NCBI GenBank assembly: GCA_041395325.1 | Contig: JAWLAT010000042.1 | Coordinates: forward strand, 1-30,681 | DNA length: 30,681 nt | Source: JAWLAT01 sp041395325 | GTDB lineage: Bacteria > Pseudomonadota > Gammaproteobacteria > Xanthomonadales > SZUA-5 | Reading direction: 5' to 3' | In this document: one piece after another, positions 15,996 to 24,104 of the stretch | Layout: the number at the start of each line of letters is the position of its first letter | Numbering within the stretch: the stretch's first letter is position 1 | Program-made: the position numbers and the translations under genes | The notes under the pieces: generated by a model | Database searches by the model: none | What the model was told of the DNA's origin: nothing | The model's input: only the letters and a program-made list of their open reading frames with translations

Positions 15996-18900
15996 ATGAA
16001 AACGACGGGCGCGCTGCTGGCTGCAGCGCTGTGCGTGTGGTCGAGTGTGGCCGGTGCGCAGGCACTGCGGGAACTGGTGATCGGGAGCGCGAACGTCAAG
16101 GAACCGGCCTCGGAGATTCCGGCCAGTCCGGGTTTGCCGCCATTGCCCAACTTCAGCACCGATCCGCTGAGGCCGCGGGAGATGGAACCCAACGGCACGT
16201 TTGGCACCGCAAACCCGCTGACGATCGCCGCCAACGGCAGCGCCTTCATCGAAGGCACGATCAAGCCCAACGGCGATCAGGATTTCTACAGTTTCACCGC
16301 GCAGGCCGGTGATCTGATCTATGCCGCGGTGACGACCGCTTCGTCGGCCAACGCCTCCAGCGACAGTCAACTGCGCATTCTCGACACCGATGGCGTGACC
16401 GAATTGGAGTTCGACGACGACAATGGCGCCTTTGGCAGCCTGTCCTCGTCGATCGCCGGACTGGCGATCCCGGCCAGCGGCACCTACTTCGTCCGCGTCA
16501 ACCACTTCTCCGCCACGACTCAGCTGCTCCCCTACCGGCTCTATTTGCGCACCATCGGCGCGCCGGTGCCGGAAACCGAGCCCAACGACACCTTCCCGGG
16601 CCAGGCACTGCCGGCCAGCGGACATGTCAGCGGCAGCACCTCGGCGACCACGGATGTCGATTTCTACACGCTGAGCCTGAATGCCGGCGACACCGTCTTT
16701 GCCAGCCTGGATCTGGACCCGGAACGCGACAACGTCGAGTGGAACGGGCAGCTGGGCATGGGCGCCTTCGGTCCAGCGCCGGGCACGATCCTGACCATCA
16801 ATGACGCCGGTAGCACTGGTCCGGACAGCGAAGCCTTCATCATGACCGTGCCGACGGGTGGGTCGTACTCCATTCGGGTCAATCTGCCCACCGGCGGCAC
16901 CACCTTCGGGACCTATCGGATGTCGGTGGTGGTGTTCCCCCGTCCGGTCGCACCGGGTGTCTGCACCACCCACAGCAGCACCGATGTGCCGCAGACCATT
17001 CCTTCCGGCCCGGGCCTGGTCAGCTCGACCATCACCGTGCCGGGCAACCCGCGCATCGCCGATATCGACGTCAATCTGCAGTTCGAACACACCTTCGTGC
17101 CGGATCTGGACGTGCATCTGCGTTCGCCGGCGGGCAACGACAACGGCTTGTTCACCGACAATGGCGCGTCGGTCTCGGCGCTGGTCGCCGCCAACATCAC
17201 CTTTGACGATGAGGCGGCGGTGCCGATGGGCACCTACAACTTCTTCAACGGCGTGCAGTTCCAGCCCGAGCTGGCCTACCGACTGAGCTGGTTCGATGGC
17301 GAGAACGCCGGTGGCACCTGGACGCTGGACATTCGCGATGACGCCAGCGGTGACGGCGGTACGCTGACCGGCTGGTCGATCACGATCTGCGAGCCCCCGC
17401 CGCCGCCCGTCTGCCCGGCTGGCACGACGGCGCAAGTCGCCTACAGCACCGATTTTGAAACGGACGATGCCGGATTCACCTCCAGCGGCACCGCCAACGA
17501 GTGGGAGCGTGGCCTGCCCAGTTTCACGGTCCTGACCACCTGCAACAGCGGCAGCAACTGTTTCGTCACCGATCTGGACAACACCTATGACGTCTCCAGT
17601 GACCAGGAACTGCTGTCGCCGGCGGTCGATCTCACTGGCCTGCAGCCACCGGTGCTGATCCAGTGGTCGCAGCGCTATCAGATGGACGCGGCAACCGCCG
17701 ACAACTATCGGGTGGAGGCGCGCGAAGCTGGCGGAGCCAACCCGGTGGCCGTCTTCGAGTGGGAAGACGCCGCGATGACCAACTCGGTAGGCAATCCGTT
17801 GACGACGATCAACGAGTCGGCCGGCTGGGGCCAGCGCCTGGCCCGGGTCGACAGTTTGGCCGGGACGAACATGGAACTGGCTTTCCGGCTGACCTCCAAC
17901 GCCTCGACCAACCTGGCCGGCGTGGGCATCGACGATGTCAGCGTGACGGCCTGCCGGCCGTTGGCGGCCGATCTGGGCATCACCAAGACCGCGCCGGCCA
18001 ATGCGGTGCCGGGCGCCACCATTGCCTTCCAGCTGGTGGCCAGCAACACCGGTCCCGATGCCGCGCCGATGGCCACGGTGACCGACACCTTCGCCGCCAC
18101 GCTCAGCGCGTGCACCTGGACCTGCACGGGTGCCGGCGGTGCCACCTGCCCGGCCAATGGCAGCGGCAACATCAACGCGACGGTGAACCTGCCGGTGGCT
18201 GGTACCGCCACCTTCAACGCCACCTGCACGATCAGTCCCACGGCCACCGGGACGCTGTCCAACACCGCCACGATCAGCAATGGCTTCCCCGATCCAAACG
18301 CGGCCAACGACAGCGCCACCTCGATGACCAACCTGACGCCGCAGGCCAATCTGGCCATCACCAAGAGCAATGGCGTGACCACGGTGGGGGCCGGTGCGCC
18401 GACCACCTACACGATCGTCGCCAGCAACGCCGGTCCGTCGGCCGCGCCGAACTCGGTGATCACCGACACCTTCCCGGCCACGCTGACCGGCTGCAGCACC
18501 ACCTGCGTGGGTGCCGGAGGCGCGACCTGCCCGGCCGGTCCGGTGATGGGCAACCTCAACTCGGTGGCCAATCTGCCGGTCGGCGGCACCGCCACCTACA
18601 GCGCCACCTGCACGGTCGACGTGGCCGCCATGGGCTCGATCAGCAATACGGCAACGGTCGCCACCGGGGCCGGCATCACCGATCCCACCCCGGGCAACAA
18701 CAGCGCCACCGACACCGACACCGTGGCGCCGCCGTTTGACCTGTCGATCAGCAAGACCAACGGCACGGCCAGCTCGATCGCCGGCACCACCACGGTCTAC
18801 ACGATCGTGGCCAGCAACGCCGGGCCCAACACGGCCGCTGGCGCCACCGTGACCGACAGCTTCCCGGCTGCCTGCACGACGGTGAACTGGACCTGCGTCG

Positions 18901-19940
18901 GCGCGGCTGGCGGCACTTGCGCCGCCAGCGGCAACGGCAACATCAACGACGTGGTCACGCTGCCGGCAGGTGCCACGGCGACCTACAGCGCCAGCTGCGG
19001 CATCGATCCCACCGCGACCGGGACCTTGAGCAACACCGCGACGGTGGCTGCACCGATGGGGCTGACCGACCCGACGCCAGCGAACAACACTGCGACCGAC
19101 AGCGACACGCTTGGTGCCAGCGCCGATGTGTCGATCGCCAAGGTGGCCCAGGGCGTGCCGAACCCGGTGTTGGTGGGTTCGAGCTTCAGCTACCTGTTGA
19201 CGGCCAGCAACGCCGGTCCCTCCAGCGCCAGTGGCGTGGTGGTGACCGATTCGCTGCCGGCGACGCTGACCTATGTCTCCAATAGCTGTGGCGCCAGCTT
19301 TACCGCGCCGACGCTGACCTGGAATGTGGGCACGCTGGCACCGGCGGGCTCGGCCAACTGCACGATCAACGTGACCGTGGCGGCGCTGGGGCAGATCGAC
19401 AACACGGCCAGCATCAGCAGCGCCACGACCGACCCCACCCCGGCCAACAACAGCTCGACGTCAACGCTGGCCGGCGCCCAGACGGCCGATGTCAGCATCG
19501 GTCTGAGCGCGAATGCCGGCCCCAGCCTGGCCGTCGGTGATGGCTTCAGCTACACCGTCATCGGCACCAACAATGGTCCGGGCACGGCCTCCGGTCTGGA
19601 CTTCTCTCTGCTGCTGTCGTCCAAGCTGAGCTTTGTGTCCAGCAACTGTGGGGCGGTCCTGAACGGCAACACGCTGAGCTGGACCGTGGCCACACTGGCC
19701 AATGGCGCCTCGACCAGCTGCCAGATCGATGTGGTGGTCGTGCTGGCTGGCGATGCCCAGGCCAGTGCAGCGGTGACCACCAACAGCTTCGATCCGGACC
19801 TGAGCAACAACACGGCCGATCTGGTCGTCGGCACCGGTGCGGTCCCAGTACCGGCCCTGGGCCGACTGGGCCTGCTGTTGCTGATGCTGATCAGCGCGGG
19901 TCTGGGCGCCCTGATCGTGGGTCGGATCCGCAGTGCCTGA
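15996..19940 (+). CDS. Giant surface protein: PPC x2, P-domain, jellyroll-like module, DUF11 x5, IPTL-CTERM-like sorting signal
   Basis: A 1314-residue predicted surface protein starting at ATG 15996 after a G-rich ribosome site. The signal peptide ends VAGAQA (~22). Two PPC domains (~60-175, EMEPNGTFGTA...DQDFYSFTAQ; ~190-305, ETEPNDTFPGQ...DVDFYTLSL) are followed by a P-domain (~325-465, TFVPDLDVHLRSP...GGTWTLDIRDD), a MAM/CUB-like jellyroll segment (~478-655, YSTDFETDDAGF...GIDDVSV) and five DUF11 repeats (~660-1275, each with a phrase like VASNAGP or IGTNNGP). The C-terminus reads VPVPALGRLG, then a hydrophobic helix and a basic tail (GRIRSA): an IPTL-CTERM-like sorting signal. No enzyme domain is present, so an adhesive or structural role is inferred. 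A strong hairpin follows the stop. Confidence 0.8.
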   Translation: MKTTGALLAAALCVWSSVAGAQALRELVIGSANVKEPASEIPASPGLPPLPNFSTDPLRPREMEPNGTFGTANPLTIAANGSAFIEGTIKPNGDQDFYSFTAQAGDLIYAAVTTASSANASSDSQLRILDTDGVTELEFDDDNGAFGSLSSSIAGLAIPASGTYFVRVNHFSATTQLLPYRLYLRTIGAPVPETEPNDTFPGQALPASGHVSGSTSATTDVDFYTLSLNAGDTVFASLDLDPERDNVEWNGQLGMGAFGPAPGTILTINDAGSTGPDSEAFIMTVPTGGSYSIRVNLPTGGTTFGTYRMSVVVFPRPVAPGVCTTHSSTDVPQTIPSGPGLVSSTITVPGNPRIADIDVNLQFEHTFVPDLDVHLRSPAGNDNGLFTDNGASVSALVAANITFDDEAAVPMGTYNFFNGVQFQPELAYRLSWFDGENAGGTWTLDIRDDASGDGGTLTGWSITICEPPPPPVCPAGTTAQVAYSTDFETDDAGFTSSGTANEWERGLPSFTVLTTCNSGSNCFVTDLDNTYDVSSDQELLSPAVDLTGLQPPVLIQWSQRYQMDAATADNYRVEAREAGGANPVAVFEWEDAAMTNSVGNPLTTINESAGWGQRLARVDSLAGTNMELAFRLTSNASTNLAGVGIDDVSVTACRPLAADLGITKTAPANAVPGATIAFQLVASNTGPDAAPMATVTDTFAATLSACTWTCTGAGGATCPANGSGNINATVNLPVAGTATFNATCTISPTATGTLSNTATISNGFPDPNAANDSATSMTNLTPQANLAITKSNGVTTVGAGAPTTYTIVASNAGPSAAPNSVITDTFPATLTGCSTTCVGAGGATCPAGPVMGNLNSVANLPVGGTATYSATCTVDVAAMGSISNTATVATGAGITDPTPGNNSATDTDTVAPPFDLSISKTNGTASSIAGTTTVYTIVASNAGPNTAAGATVTDSFPAACTTVNWTCVGAAGGTCAASGNGNINDVVTLPAGATATYSASCGIDPTATGTLSNTATVAAPMGLTDPTPANNTATDSDTLGASADVSIAKVAQGVPNPVLVGSSFSYLLTASNAGPSSASGVVVTDSLPATLTYVSNSCGASFTAPTLTWNVGTLAPAGSANCTINVTVAALGQIDNTASISSATTDPTPANNSSTSTLAGAQTADVSIGLSANAGPSLAVGDGFSYTVIGTNNGPGTASGLDFSLLLSSKLSFVSSNCGAVLNGNTLSWTVATLANGASTSCQIDVVVVLAGDAQASAAVTTNSFDPDLSNNTADLVVGTGAVPVPALGRLGLLLLMLISAGLGALIVGRIRSA
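17970..19840 (+). repeat. Five tandem DUF11 coding repeats
   Basis: Five successive ~120-residue modules start at the phrases LGITKTAPANA, LAITKSNGVTT, LSISKTNGTAS, VSIAKVAQGVP and VSIGLSANAGP. The second and third are closest: the DNA shares tacacgatcgt then ccagcaacgccgg at about 18410 and 18798. The modules with Cys-rich GGATCPA motifs (first three) differ from the last two, which match the last two modules of the other surface protein. Confidence 0.85.
18720..19940 (+). repeat. Inverted partner of the paralogous region at 8578-9800
   Basis: Codes for the last three DUF11 modules and the sorting signal. It aligns along its whole length with the end of the opposite-strand surface protein, including DLSNN...LVVGTGAV followed by VPV and then RLGLLLL. 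It is a coding-level inverted duplication and a possible site of homologous recombination, although only short exact DNA runs were seen. Confidence 0.7.
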
Positions 19941-19946
19941 TTCAAA

Positions 19947-19974
19947 AGCCGGGGCGGGCGTACCCGCCCCGGCT
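19947..19974. terminator. Strong 12-bp hairpin between surface-protein gene and Crp remnant
   Basis: AGCCGGGGCGGG-CGTA-CCCGCCCCGGCT is a perfect 12-bp stem with a 4-base loop, six bases after the surface-protein stop. On the minus strand the hairpin is followed by TTTTGAA, a usable T tract. On the plus strand there is none. It therefore looks like the original terminator of the minus-strand Crp-type gene, also serving the surface gene. Confidence 0.8.
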
Positions 19975-19991
19975 GCTGATCGGACTGATCG

Positions 19992-20228
19992 CTATCGTTC
20001 CGTCACCACTCGGCGCAGGCCGAACAGGTCGGCGATGTAGAGCCGGCCACGACCGGTGCGCAGCAGCCCGGCGCCTACGAACTCCTGGATCAGCCGGGCG
20101 ACCACTTCGCGGGTCGTGCCCAGCTGTCGCGCCAGTACTTGTTGGGTGCTTCGGTGGTCAGCGCCGCGGATCCGCCGCGGCACTTGCTGTGCCCCAGGCT
20201 CAAATCGAACCCAGGCGAGCCACGTCAT
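19992..20228 (-). pseudogene. Remnant of a Crp/Fnr-family regulator (HTH only)
   Basis: A 78-codon open frame. From about residue 27 on it matches the C-terminal winged helix of Crp/Fnr regulators: STQQVLARQLGTTREVVARL is the recognition helix region and GLLRTGRGRLYIADLFGLRRV is the wing and end. The first ~26 residues (MTWLAWVRFEPGAQ...) do not resemble the dimerisation helix, and no cyclic-nucleotide-binding domain is found in any minus frame up to 20400. So the N-terminal ~150 residues have been lost, probably by deletion joined to unrelated DNA. The retained terminator-like hairpin just downstream supports a formerly complete gene. A functional stand-alone HTH protein cannot be excluded. 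Confidence 0.6.
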
Positions 20229-20398
20229 TGGTGGCGGACTCAGATGGCGGATTTGGCACCGTCGTTTCTGTACCAGTTGGCACGCTTCCCAACGGATTGG
20301 CCTGATGCGATGGGCGTATGCCAGATCGGTCGTGTGTGGACCCGGAACTGTCTACGACCGATGTAGTCTGTCTGCCTTCCTGAAGCGGGTGCCTTCAT

Positions 20399-20974
20399 TT
20401 GAGTCTGTCGATTGCCAATGCCCAGATCGATCTGCGGCACGGTTACTACAGCGGTGCTGCAGGCATCTTCGCCTCGTCGCTGGCCTGGTTCGTCGCAGCC
20501 GGGGTCGCCGCGCTGCTGTCGCCCGATCGCGGGGTGTGGGCGCTGTTGATCGGCGGCATGCTGATTCACCCGGTGGGGTTGCTGATCTGCAAGCTGCTGG
20601 GCGCGCCCGGTCGCCACAGCGTCGGCAATCCCCTGGCCTCGCTGGCCGGTGCCAGCACGGTCTGGTTGATTGCCAGTCTGCCGTTGGCCTATGTGATCAG
20701 TCGGCCGTGGGTGGACTGGTTTTTTCCGGCGATGCTGCTGGTCATCGGTGGTCGCTACACCGTTTTCGCCACGCTCTATGGCATGCGTCTGTACTGGTTG
20801 CTTGGGGTGGCGCTGATCGCCGCCGCAATGTTGCTGGTCATCCTGAGCGCGCCGGCCGCTGTCGGCGCGCTGACCGGGGCGACGCTGGAGGCGGTCTTTG
20901 CGGTGATCTGCCTGTTGCAGCATCGACGCTGGACGCGCGAGCAACCGGCGTCCACCTCCACGCCTGCGCCATGA
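20399..20974 (+). CDS. Six-helix membrane protein of unknown function (DUF7010-like)
   Basis: A 191-residue integral membrane protein with about six hydrophobic helices (near 20-40, 45-65, 82-100, 105-125, 128-147, 153-173). The stretch GGMLIHPVGLLICKLLG, then WFFPAMLLVIGGRYTVFATLYGM, is typical of a small uncharacterised bacterial family that I believe is DUF7010. The only usable start is TTG at 20399: an in-frame stop lies 18 bases upstream and no ATG precedes the first helix. The N-terminal part (NAQIDLRHGYYSGAAGIFASSL) looks complete. The ribosome site is poor (GAAGCGGG). It is followed 40 bases later by a VOC gene and may be co-transcribed. The 170 bases before it hold no gene. Confidence 0.65.
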   Translation: MSLSIANAQIDLRHGYYSGAAGIFASSLAWFVAAGVAALLSPDRGVWALLIGGMLIHPVGLLICKLLGAPGRHSVGNPLASLAGASTVWLIASLPLAYVISRPWVDWFFPAMLLVIGGRYTVFATLYGMRLYWLLGVALIAAAMLLVILSAPAAVGALTGATLEAVFAVICLLQHRRWTREQPASTSTPAP

Positions 20975-21014
20975 CCACGATGACCTCACCCGTCGCAGCA
21001 CCAGGAAACCATCG

Positions 21015-21401
21015 ATGTCCGGACCAGCCCGCAGCGGTGTACTGATCTACGCCAGCGACCTGCTTCGCCTGTCGGCCTTCTACGAGCAGGTGCTGGGGGC
21101 CGTCGTGCTGCACGCCGATGCCGAACATCGGGTGCTGCAGTCGGCCGATGCGCAGCTGATCATCCATGCGATCCCGCCGGCCCATGCCGCGGACATCGAG
21201 ATCCGCACACCGCCCGAGCCGCGGGAGGCGCAAGCGATCAAGCCCTTCTTCACGGTCGACAGTCTGGCGGACGCCGAACGCCACGCCGAGCAGTGCGGTG
21301 GCCTGACCTGGGGTCCGCTCTGGCCCGGGCCTGGCATGTGCGTGCGCAACCTCTGCGATCCCGAAGGCAACGTCATCCATGTTCGAGAGTTGACGGGTTG
21401 A
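21015..21401 (+). CDS. VOC (glyoxalase/bleomycin-resistance-like) protein
   Basis: A 128-residue protein with one complete vicinal-oxygen-chelate domain: LIYASDLLRLSAFYEQVLGA at the start, an internal FFTVDSLADAERHAEQCGG and the terminal LCDPEGNVIHVRE, whose glutamate is a usual metal ligand. ATG 21015 follows AGGAAA. Members include glyoxalases, dioxygenases and antibiotic-binding proteins; the substrate is not predictable. It lies 17 bases ahead of the GyrI-like gene, in a run of small cytoplasmic genes. Confidence 0.85.
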   Translation: MSGPARSGVLIYASDLLRLSAFYEQVLGAVVLHADAEHRVLQSADAQLIIHAIPPAHAADIEIRTPPEPREAQAIKPFFTVDSLADAERHAEQCGGLTWGPLWPGPGMCVRNLCDPEGNVIHVRELTG

Positions 21402-21418
21402 CGCCGCCGGAGGCAGCC

Positions 21419-22036
21419 ATGACCCGAATCGACGCCAGGCGAGAACTCAAACATCTCTACCGCGCCTCCGCCCGGTCAGTGGAGATTGTCGATGTGCCCG
21501 AGCTGCGCTTTCTGATGATCGACGGCGCTGGCGATCCGAATACGACGCCGGCCTACGCGGCGGCCGTCGAGGCGTTGTTTTCGGTGTCCTACACGGCCAA
21601 GTTCATGCTCAAGCGCGGACCGCAGGCCATTGACTATGCGGTGATGCCACTGGAGGGTTTGTGGTGGGCCGACGACCTGACTGCCTTCGTCGCCGACGAC
21701 CGTTCGCAATGGCGCTGGACGATGATGATCATGCAGCCGGAGTTCGTGACCGAGGATCTGATTGAGGCGGCGAGGTCCGTAGTGCGCGCCAGGAAGTCGC
21801 TGCCGGCGATCGAAGCACTGCGCTTCGAGACGTTCACCGAGGGCTTGTGTGCGCAGACGCTGCACGTCGGGCCATTCAGCGAAGAAGGCCCGACCATTGA
21901 GCGCGTCCATGCCTGCATCGCCAACCACGGTGCGCTGAGCGGCAAGCACCACGAAATCTACCTGTCGGATGTCCGACGTGCCGATCCGCGGCGCTGGAAG
22001 ACCATCATCCGGCAACCGCTGCGGATGACGCCATGA
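21419..22036 (+). CDS. GyrI-like small-molecule-binding domain protein
   Basis: A 205-residue stand-alone GyrI-like protein. ATG 21419 has GGAGG close upstream; an upstream frame extension overlapping the VOC gene is not family-like. Recognisable parts are VDVPELRFLMIDGAGDPN (27-45), AVEALFSVSYTAKF, the pair MPLEGLWWADD and WRWTMMIMQPEFVT, HVGPFSEEGPTIERVH, and a final LSDVRRADPRRWKTIIRQP. Such proteins bind or hydrolyse small hydrophobic or cyclopropanoid compounds in related cases; here the function is unknown. Its stop overlaps the start of the next frame by ATGA. Confidence 0.85.
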   Translation: MTRIDARRELKHLYRASARSVEIVDVPELRFLMIDGAGDPNTTPAYAAAVEALFSVSYTAKFMLKRGPQAIDYAVMPLEGLWWADDLTAFVADDRSQWRWTMMIMQPEFVTEDLIEAARSVVRARKSLPAIEALRFETFTEGLCAQTLHVGPFSEEGPTIERVHACIANHGALSGKHHEIYLSDVRRADPRRWKTIIRQPLRMTP

Positions 22037-22470
22037 GCGCACGGCCAAAATGGCAGCAATGTGGCCGGATCTCGCTGTGGCGATACACCGAGAACCAGCG
22101 CAACTTTTCGGGTTGGCACCTGAACGCCGATGCCGAGGGCTGCGCCTCGCTGCTGTCGCTGCTTGATGCGCTGGAATCCAGTCCTGGCGAGTATCGGACG
22201 GTTCGAATCACGGCGCCCACCGCCGCGGTCTTGCGAGTGCCGAACAACCGAGGTGGTCGCGCCGCGTGGTTGGCGCCCGCCAAACTGAGGCTGTGCTGCA
22301 GCCCGGTCTAGGCGTGCTGGGTGTTCCCGCTGGACCTGGATCCAGCCTCGCTGACCGTTGGCGCTGACTGGCTCCCTCGTCTGCGCGAGGGCATCGGCGG
22401 GATTCCCGAGGGCGGGGGCGACTATTCTATCGGCAGTGATGCCGAGCCGAGCTTGTGGTTCTGGTGGTGA
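22033..22470 (+). pseudogene. Small hypothetical gene split by an in-frame amber codon
   Basis: The frame starts with ATG 22033, overlapping the GyrI-like stop (ATGA), and reads 92 codons to TAG at 22309-22311. The same frame continues without any other stop for 52 more codons to TGA 22468-22470. Both parts look coding: the first contains RISLWRYTENQRNFSGWHLN and the second VFPLDLDPASLTVGADWLP, LREGIGGIPEGGGDYSIGSD and the end LWFWW. The codon use is like the neighbours. Together they would make a 145-codon protein; a CAG-to-TAG change would explain the stop. Alternatives are a sequencing error or amber readthrough. No function is recognised. Confidence 0.7.
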
Positions 22471-22512
22471 GCCAAGCCTTTTCATGGTTTTCGGGCTGAA
22501 CAGGAGATCAGC

Positions 22513-22809
22513 ATGAAGGATGTGCGTTTCGTGGTGTTTCATCTGAGCGGGCCCAACTGGCAGGCCGGCAAGACGCTGCTCGAACAACCCGGTGTGATGG
22601 CGCACGTGGGCCACTACCGGCAGTGGCTGGAGGCGGGGAAGTTGGCGCTGGGCGGTCCGCACCTGGATGAACGCGGAGGCGGCATGATGATCCCGGTGGC
22701 GGGCCTGTCGCAGACGGAGATCGAGGCCTTCGCTGCCGCGGATCCGGCGGTGCAGTCGGGCTTGCTGCGCTATGAGGTGAGGCCCTGGCTGATCGGGATG
22801 AGCGCCTGA
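22513..22809 (+). CDS. YCII-domain (YciI-like) protein
   Basis: A 98-residue protein matching the YCII fold (ferredoxin-like alpha/beta barrel dimer): VRFVVFHLSGPNW at the start, HVGHYRQWLEAGKLALGGPH with the histidines typical of the family, and a middle/terminal SQTEIEAFAAADPAVQSGL. ATG 22513 has an excellent ribosome site (AGGAG, 7 bases away), stronger than those of the genes before it. Family members are small putative enzymes or binding proteins of unknown substrate. It ends 19 bases from the convergent aspartoacylase-like gene. Confidence 0.85.
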   Translation: MKDVRFVVFHLSGPNWQAGKTLLEQPGVMAHVGHYRQWLEAGKLALGGPHLDERGGGMMIPVAGLSQTEIEAFAAADPAVQSGLLRYEVRPWLIGMSA

Positions 22810-22828
22810 ACGATATTCGCCCGACGAG

Positions 22829-23860
22829 TTACCGATAGTCCTCGTCCAGCACCGGATCGGCTTCCAGCTGCTGCTCAAGTTCGGCCACGGTGATGCTGTA
22901 GTCGCCGCCTCGGGCAAGCTGGGCGATGTGGAACAGGGCGTCACCGCGGTTGACGATCGGCAGCTTGCTCATGCCAATCAACAGTCCGCCGCGGCGGGCG
23001 CGGATGGGTTCCTCGACTTCGCCGAAGGGATCAGTGATCAGGCCCAGCGGCGCTTCGTCGACGATCGAACTGCCCAGCCTGAGCTGACTTTGCAGAATGC
23101 CGCCAATCGGGGCGCGGACCCAGTAGCTGGACAAGGCTCGCGGTGGTTGGGCGATCGGTGCTGGCAGGCGCCGCAGCATGCCCAGTGCGGCCATGACCCG
23201 CAGCACCCCGCGCACGCCGGTGCGAATGGCAATCTCATGGAAGCGCAGGGCTTCGCCGGCTTCGTAGAGCAACACGGTCACACCGGCCTCGCGGGCCGCC
23301 TGTCGCAGCGAACCGTCGCGCAGATTGGCGTGGACGACTACGGGCGCCGCAAAGGTGCGGGCCAGTCGGAGCGTGCCTGGATCGCTGAGGTCGGCCCGGA
23401 TCTGCGGCAGGTTGGAGCGATGGATCGCGGCCGAATGCAGATCGATGCCGTACTGGCAGCGGCGCACCACTTCGGTCATGAACAGATGCGCCAGTTGCGA
23501 GGCCAGCGAGCCCGAGGCCGAACCCGGGAAGACCCGGTTCAGGTCGCGTCGGTCCGGCAGATAGCGGGAATGGCCGATGAAACCGAAAGCATTGACGATC
23601 GGCACCGCCAACAGGGTGCCAGCCATGCGGTTCAATGCGCGCGAGCGCAGCAGGCGTCGGATGATCTCCACCCCGGTGATCTCATCACCGTGAATGGCGG
23701 CGGACAGAAACAGCGTGGGGCCCTGCCGGCGGCCATGCACCACGTGCACCGGCAGGCTGACCGGCACGTGGTTGGACATCACACTCAGCGGCAGTTCGAT
23801 CGTCCGACGTTGACCCGGCGGCAGGCGAATGCCGCCGATTTCAAAGGCTGCGCGCGCCAT
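22829..23860 (-). CDS. Succinylglutamate desuccinylase/aspartoacylase-family zinc hydrolase
   Basis: A 343-residue M14-like zinc amidohydrolase (AstE/AspA family, COG3608 type). The zinc-site motif HGDE gives H57 and E60, and DLHSAAIH gives H142. Substrate-arginine motifs DLNRVFPG (106-113) and the catalytic glutamate E200 in LLYEAGE are present, so activity is expected. The C-terminal beta domain holds SSYWVRAPIGGIL and RRGGLLIGM, as usual in COG3608 proteins. There is no signal peptide. The start is only 7 bases after the stop of a small lipoprotein gene and downstream of an ATP-grasp ligase gene, so the three form one operon. It probably removes an acyl or amino-acyl group from an amide, possibly the product of the ligase. 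Confidence 0.9.
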   Translation of the reverse strand: MARAAFEIGGIRLPPGQRRTIELPLSVMSNHVPVSLPVHVVHGRRQGPTLFLSAAIHGDEITGVEIIRRLLRSRALNRMAGTLLAVPIVNAFGFIGHSRYLPDRRDLNRVFPGSASGSLASQLAHLFMTEVVRRCQYGIDLHSAAIHRSNLPQIRADLSDPGTLRLARTFAAPVVVHANLRDGSLRQAAREAGVTVLLYEAGEALRFHEIAIRTGVRGVLRVMAALGMLRRLPAPIAQPPRALSSYWVRAPIGGILQSQLRLGSSIVDEAPLGLITDPFGEVEEPIRARRGGLLIGMSKLPIVNRGDALFHIAQLARGGDYSITVAELEQQLEADPVLDEDYR

Positions 23861-23867
23861 CAGTCGG

Positions 23868-24056
23868 TCAGTTCTGCTGTTCCAGCGCCTCGTCCAGTCG
23901 TGCCTTGCTGTCCATCACCTGCTGTTCGACGGCCTCGGCCTTCTGGATCGGCACCGGCTTGGGTGGCGGGGCGGCCGGTGGCGGCGGGGAAGTCTCGGTG
24001 CAGCCTACCAGCAGCAAACCGAGCAGGCTCAACGGCAAAGCTCGTGTCATCGTCAT
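23868..24056 (-). CDS. Tiny lipoprotein
   Basis: A 62-residue protein with a signal peptide ending in the lipobox LLVGC (C19), then a Pro/Ala/Lys-rich linker (PPPPAAPPPKPVPIQ) and a short charged, helical tail (KAEAVEQQVMDSKARLDEALEQQN). There are two possible starts, 24056 (MTMTR) and 24050 (MTR); AAGG sits better for 24050. No family recognised. It lies between the ATP-grasp gene (48 bases upstream) and the aspartoacylase-like gene (7 bases downstream), so it is co-transcribed and may tether or localise the pair's activity at the envelope. The length and composition resemble other short proline-rich lipoproteins, so a function cannot be assigned. Confidence 0.7.
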   Translation of the reverse strand: MTMTRALPLSLLGLLLVGCTETSPPPPAAPPPKPVPIQKAEAVEQQVMDSKARLDEALEQQN

Positions 24057-24104
24057 GTCCTTGCAGGTGCGCGCTACAGCATAGCCCGCTGCGGCCGCTC
24101 GGTC

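Noticed and set aside
17970..19840. Repeats resembling a CRISPR array
   Set aside because: Repeat units are ~350 bases, in frame and diverged; they are DUF11 protein modules, not short direct repeats with unique spacers.
20229..20398. Possible N-terminal part of the Crp-type regulator
   Set aside because: No cyclic-nucleotide-binding motif in any minus-strand frame of this stretch.
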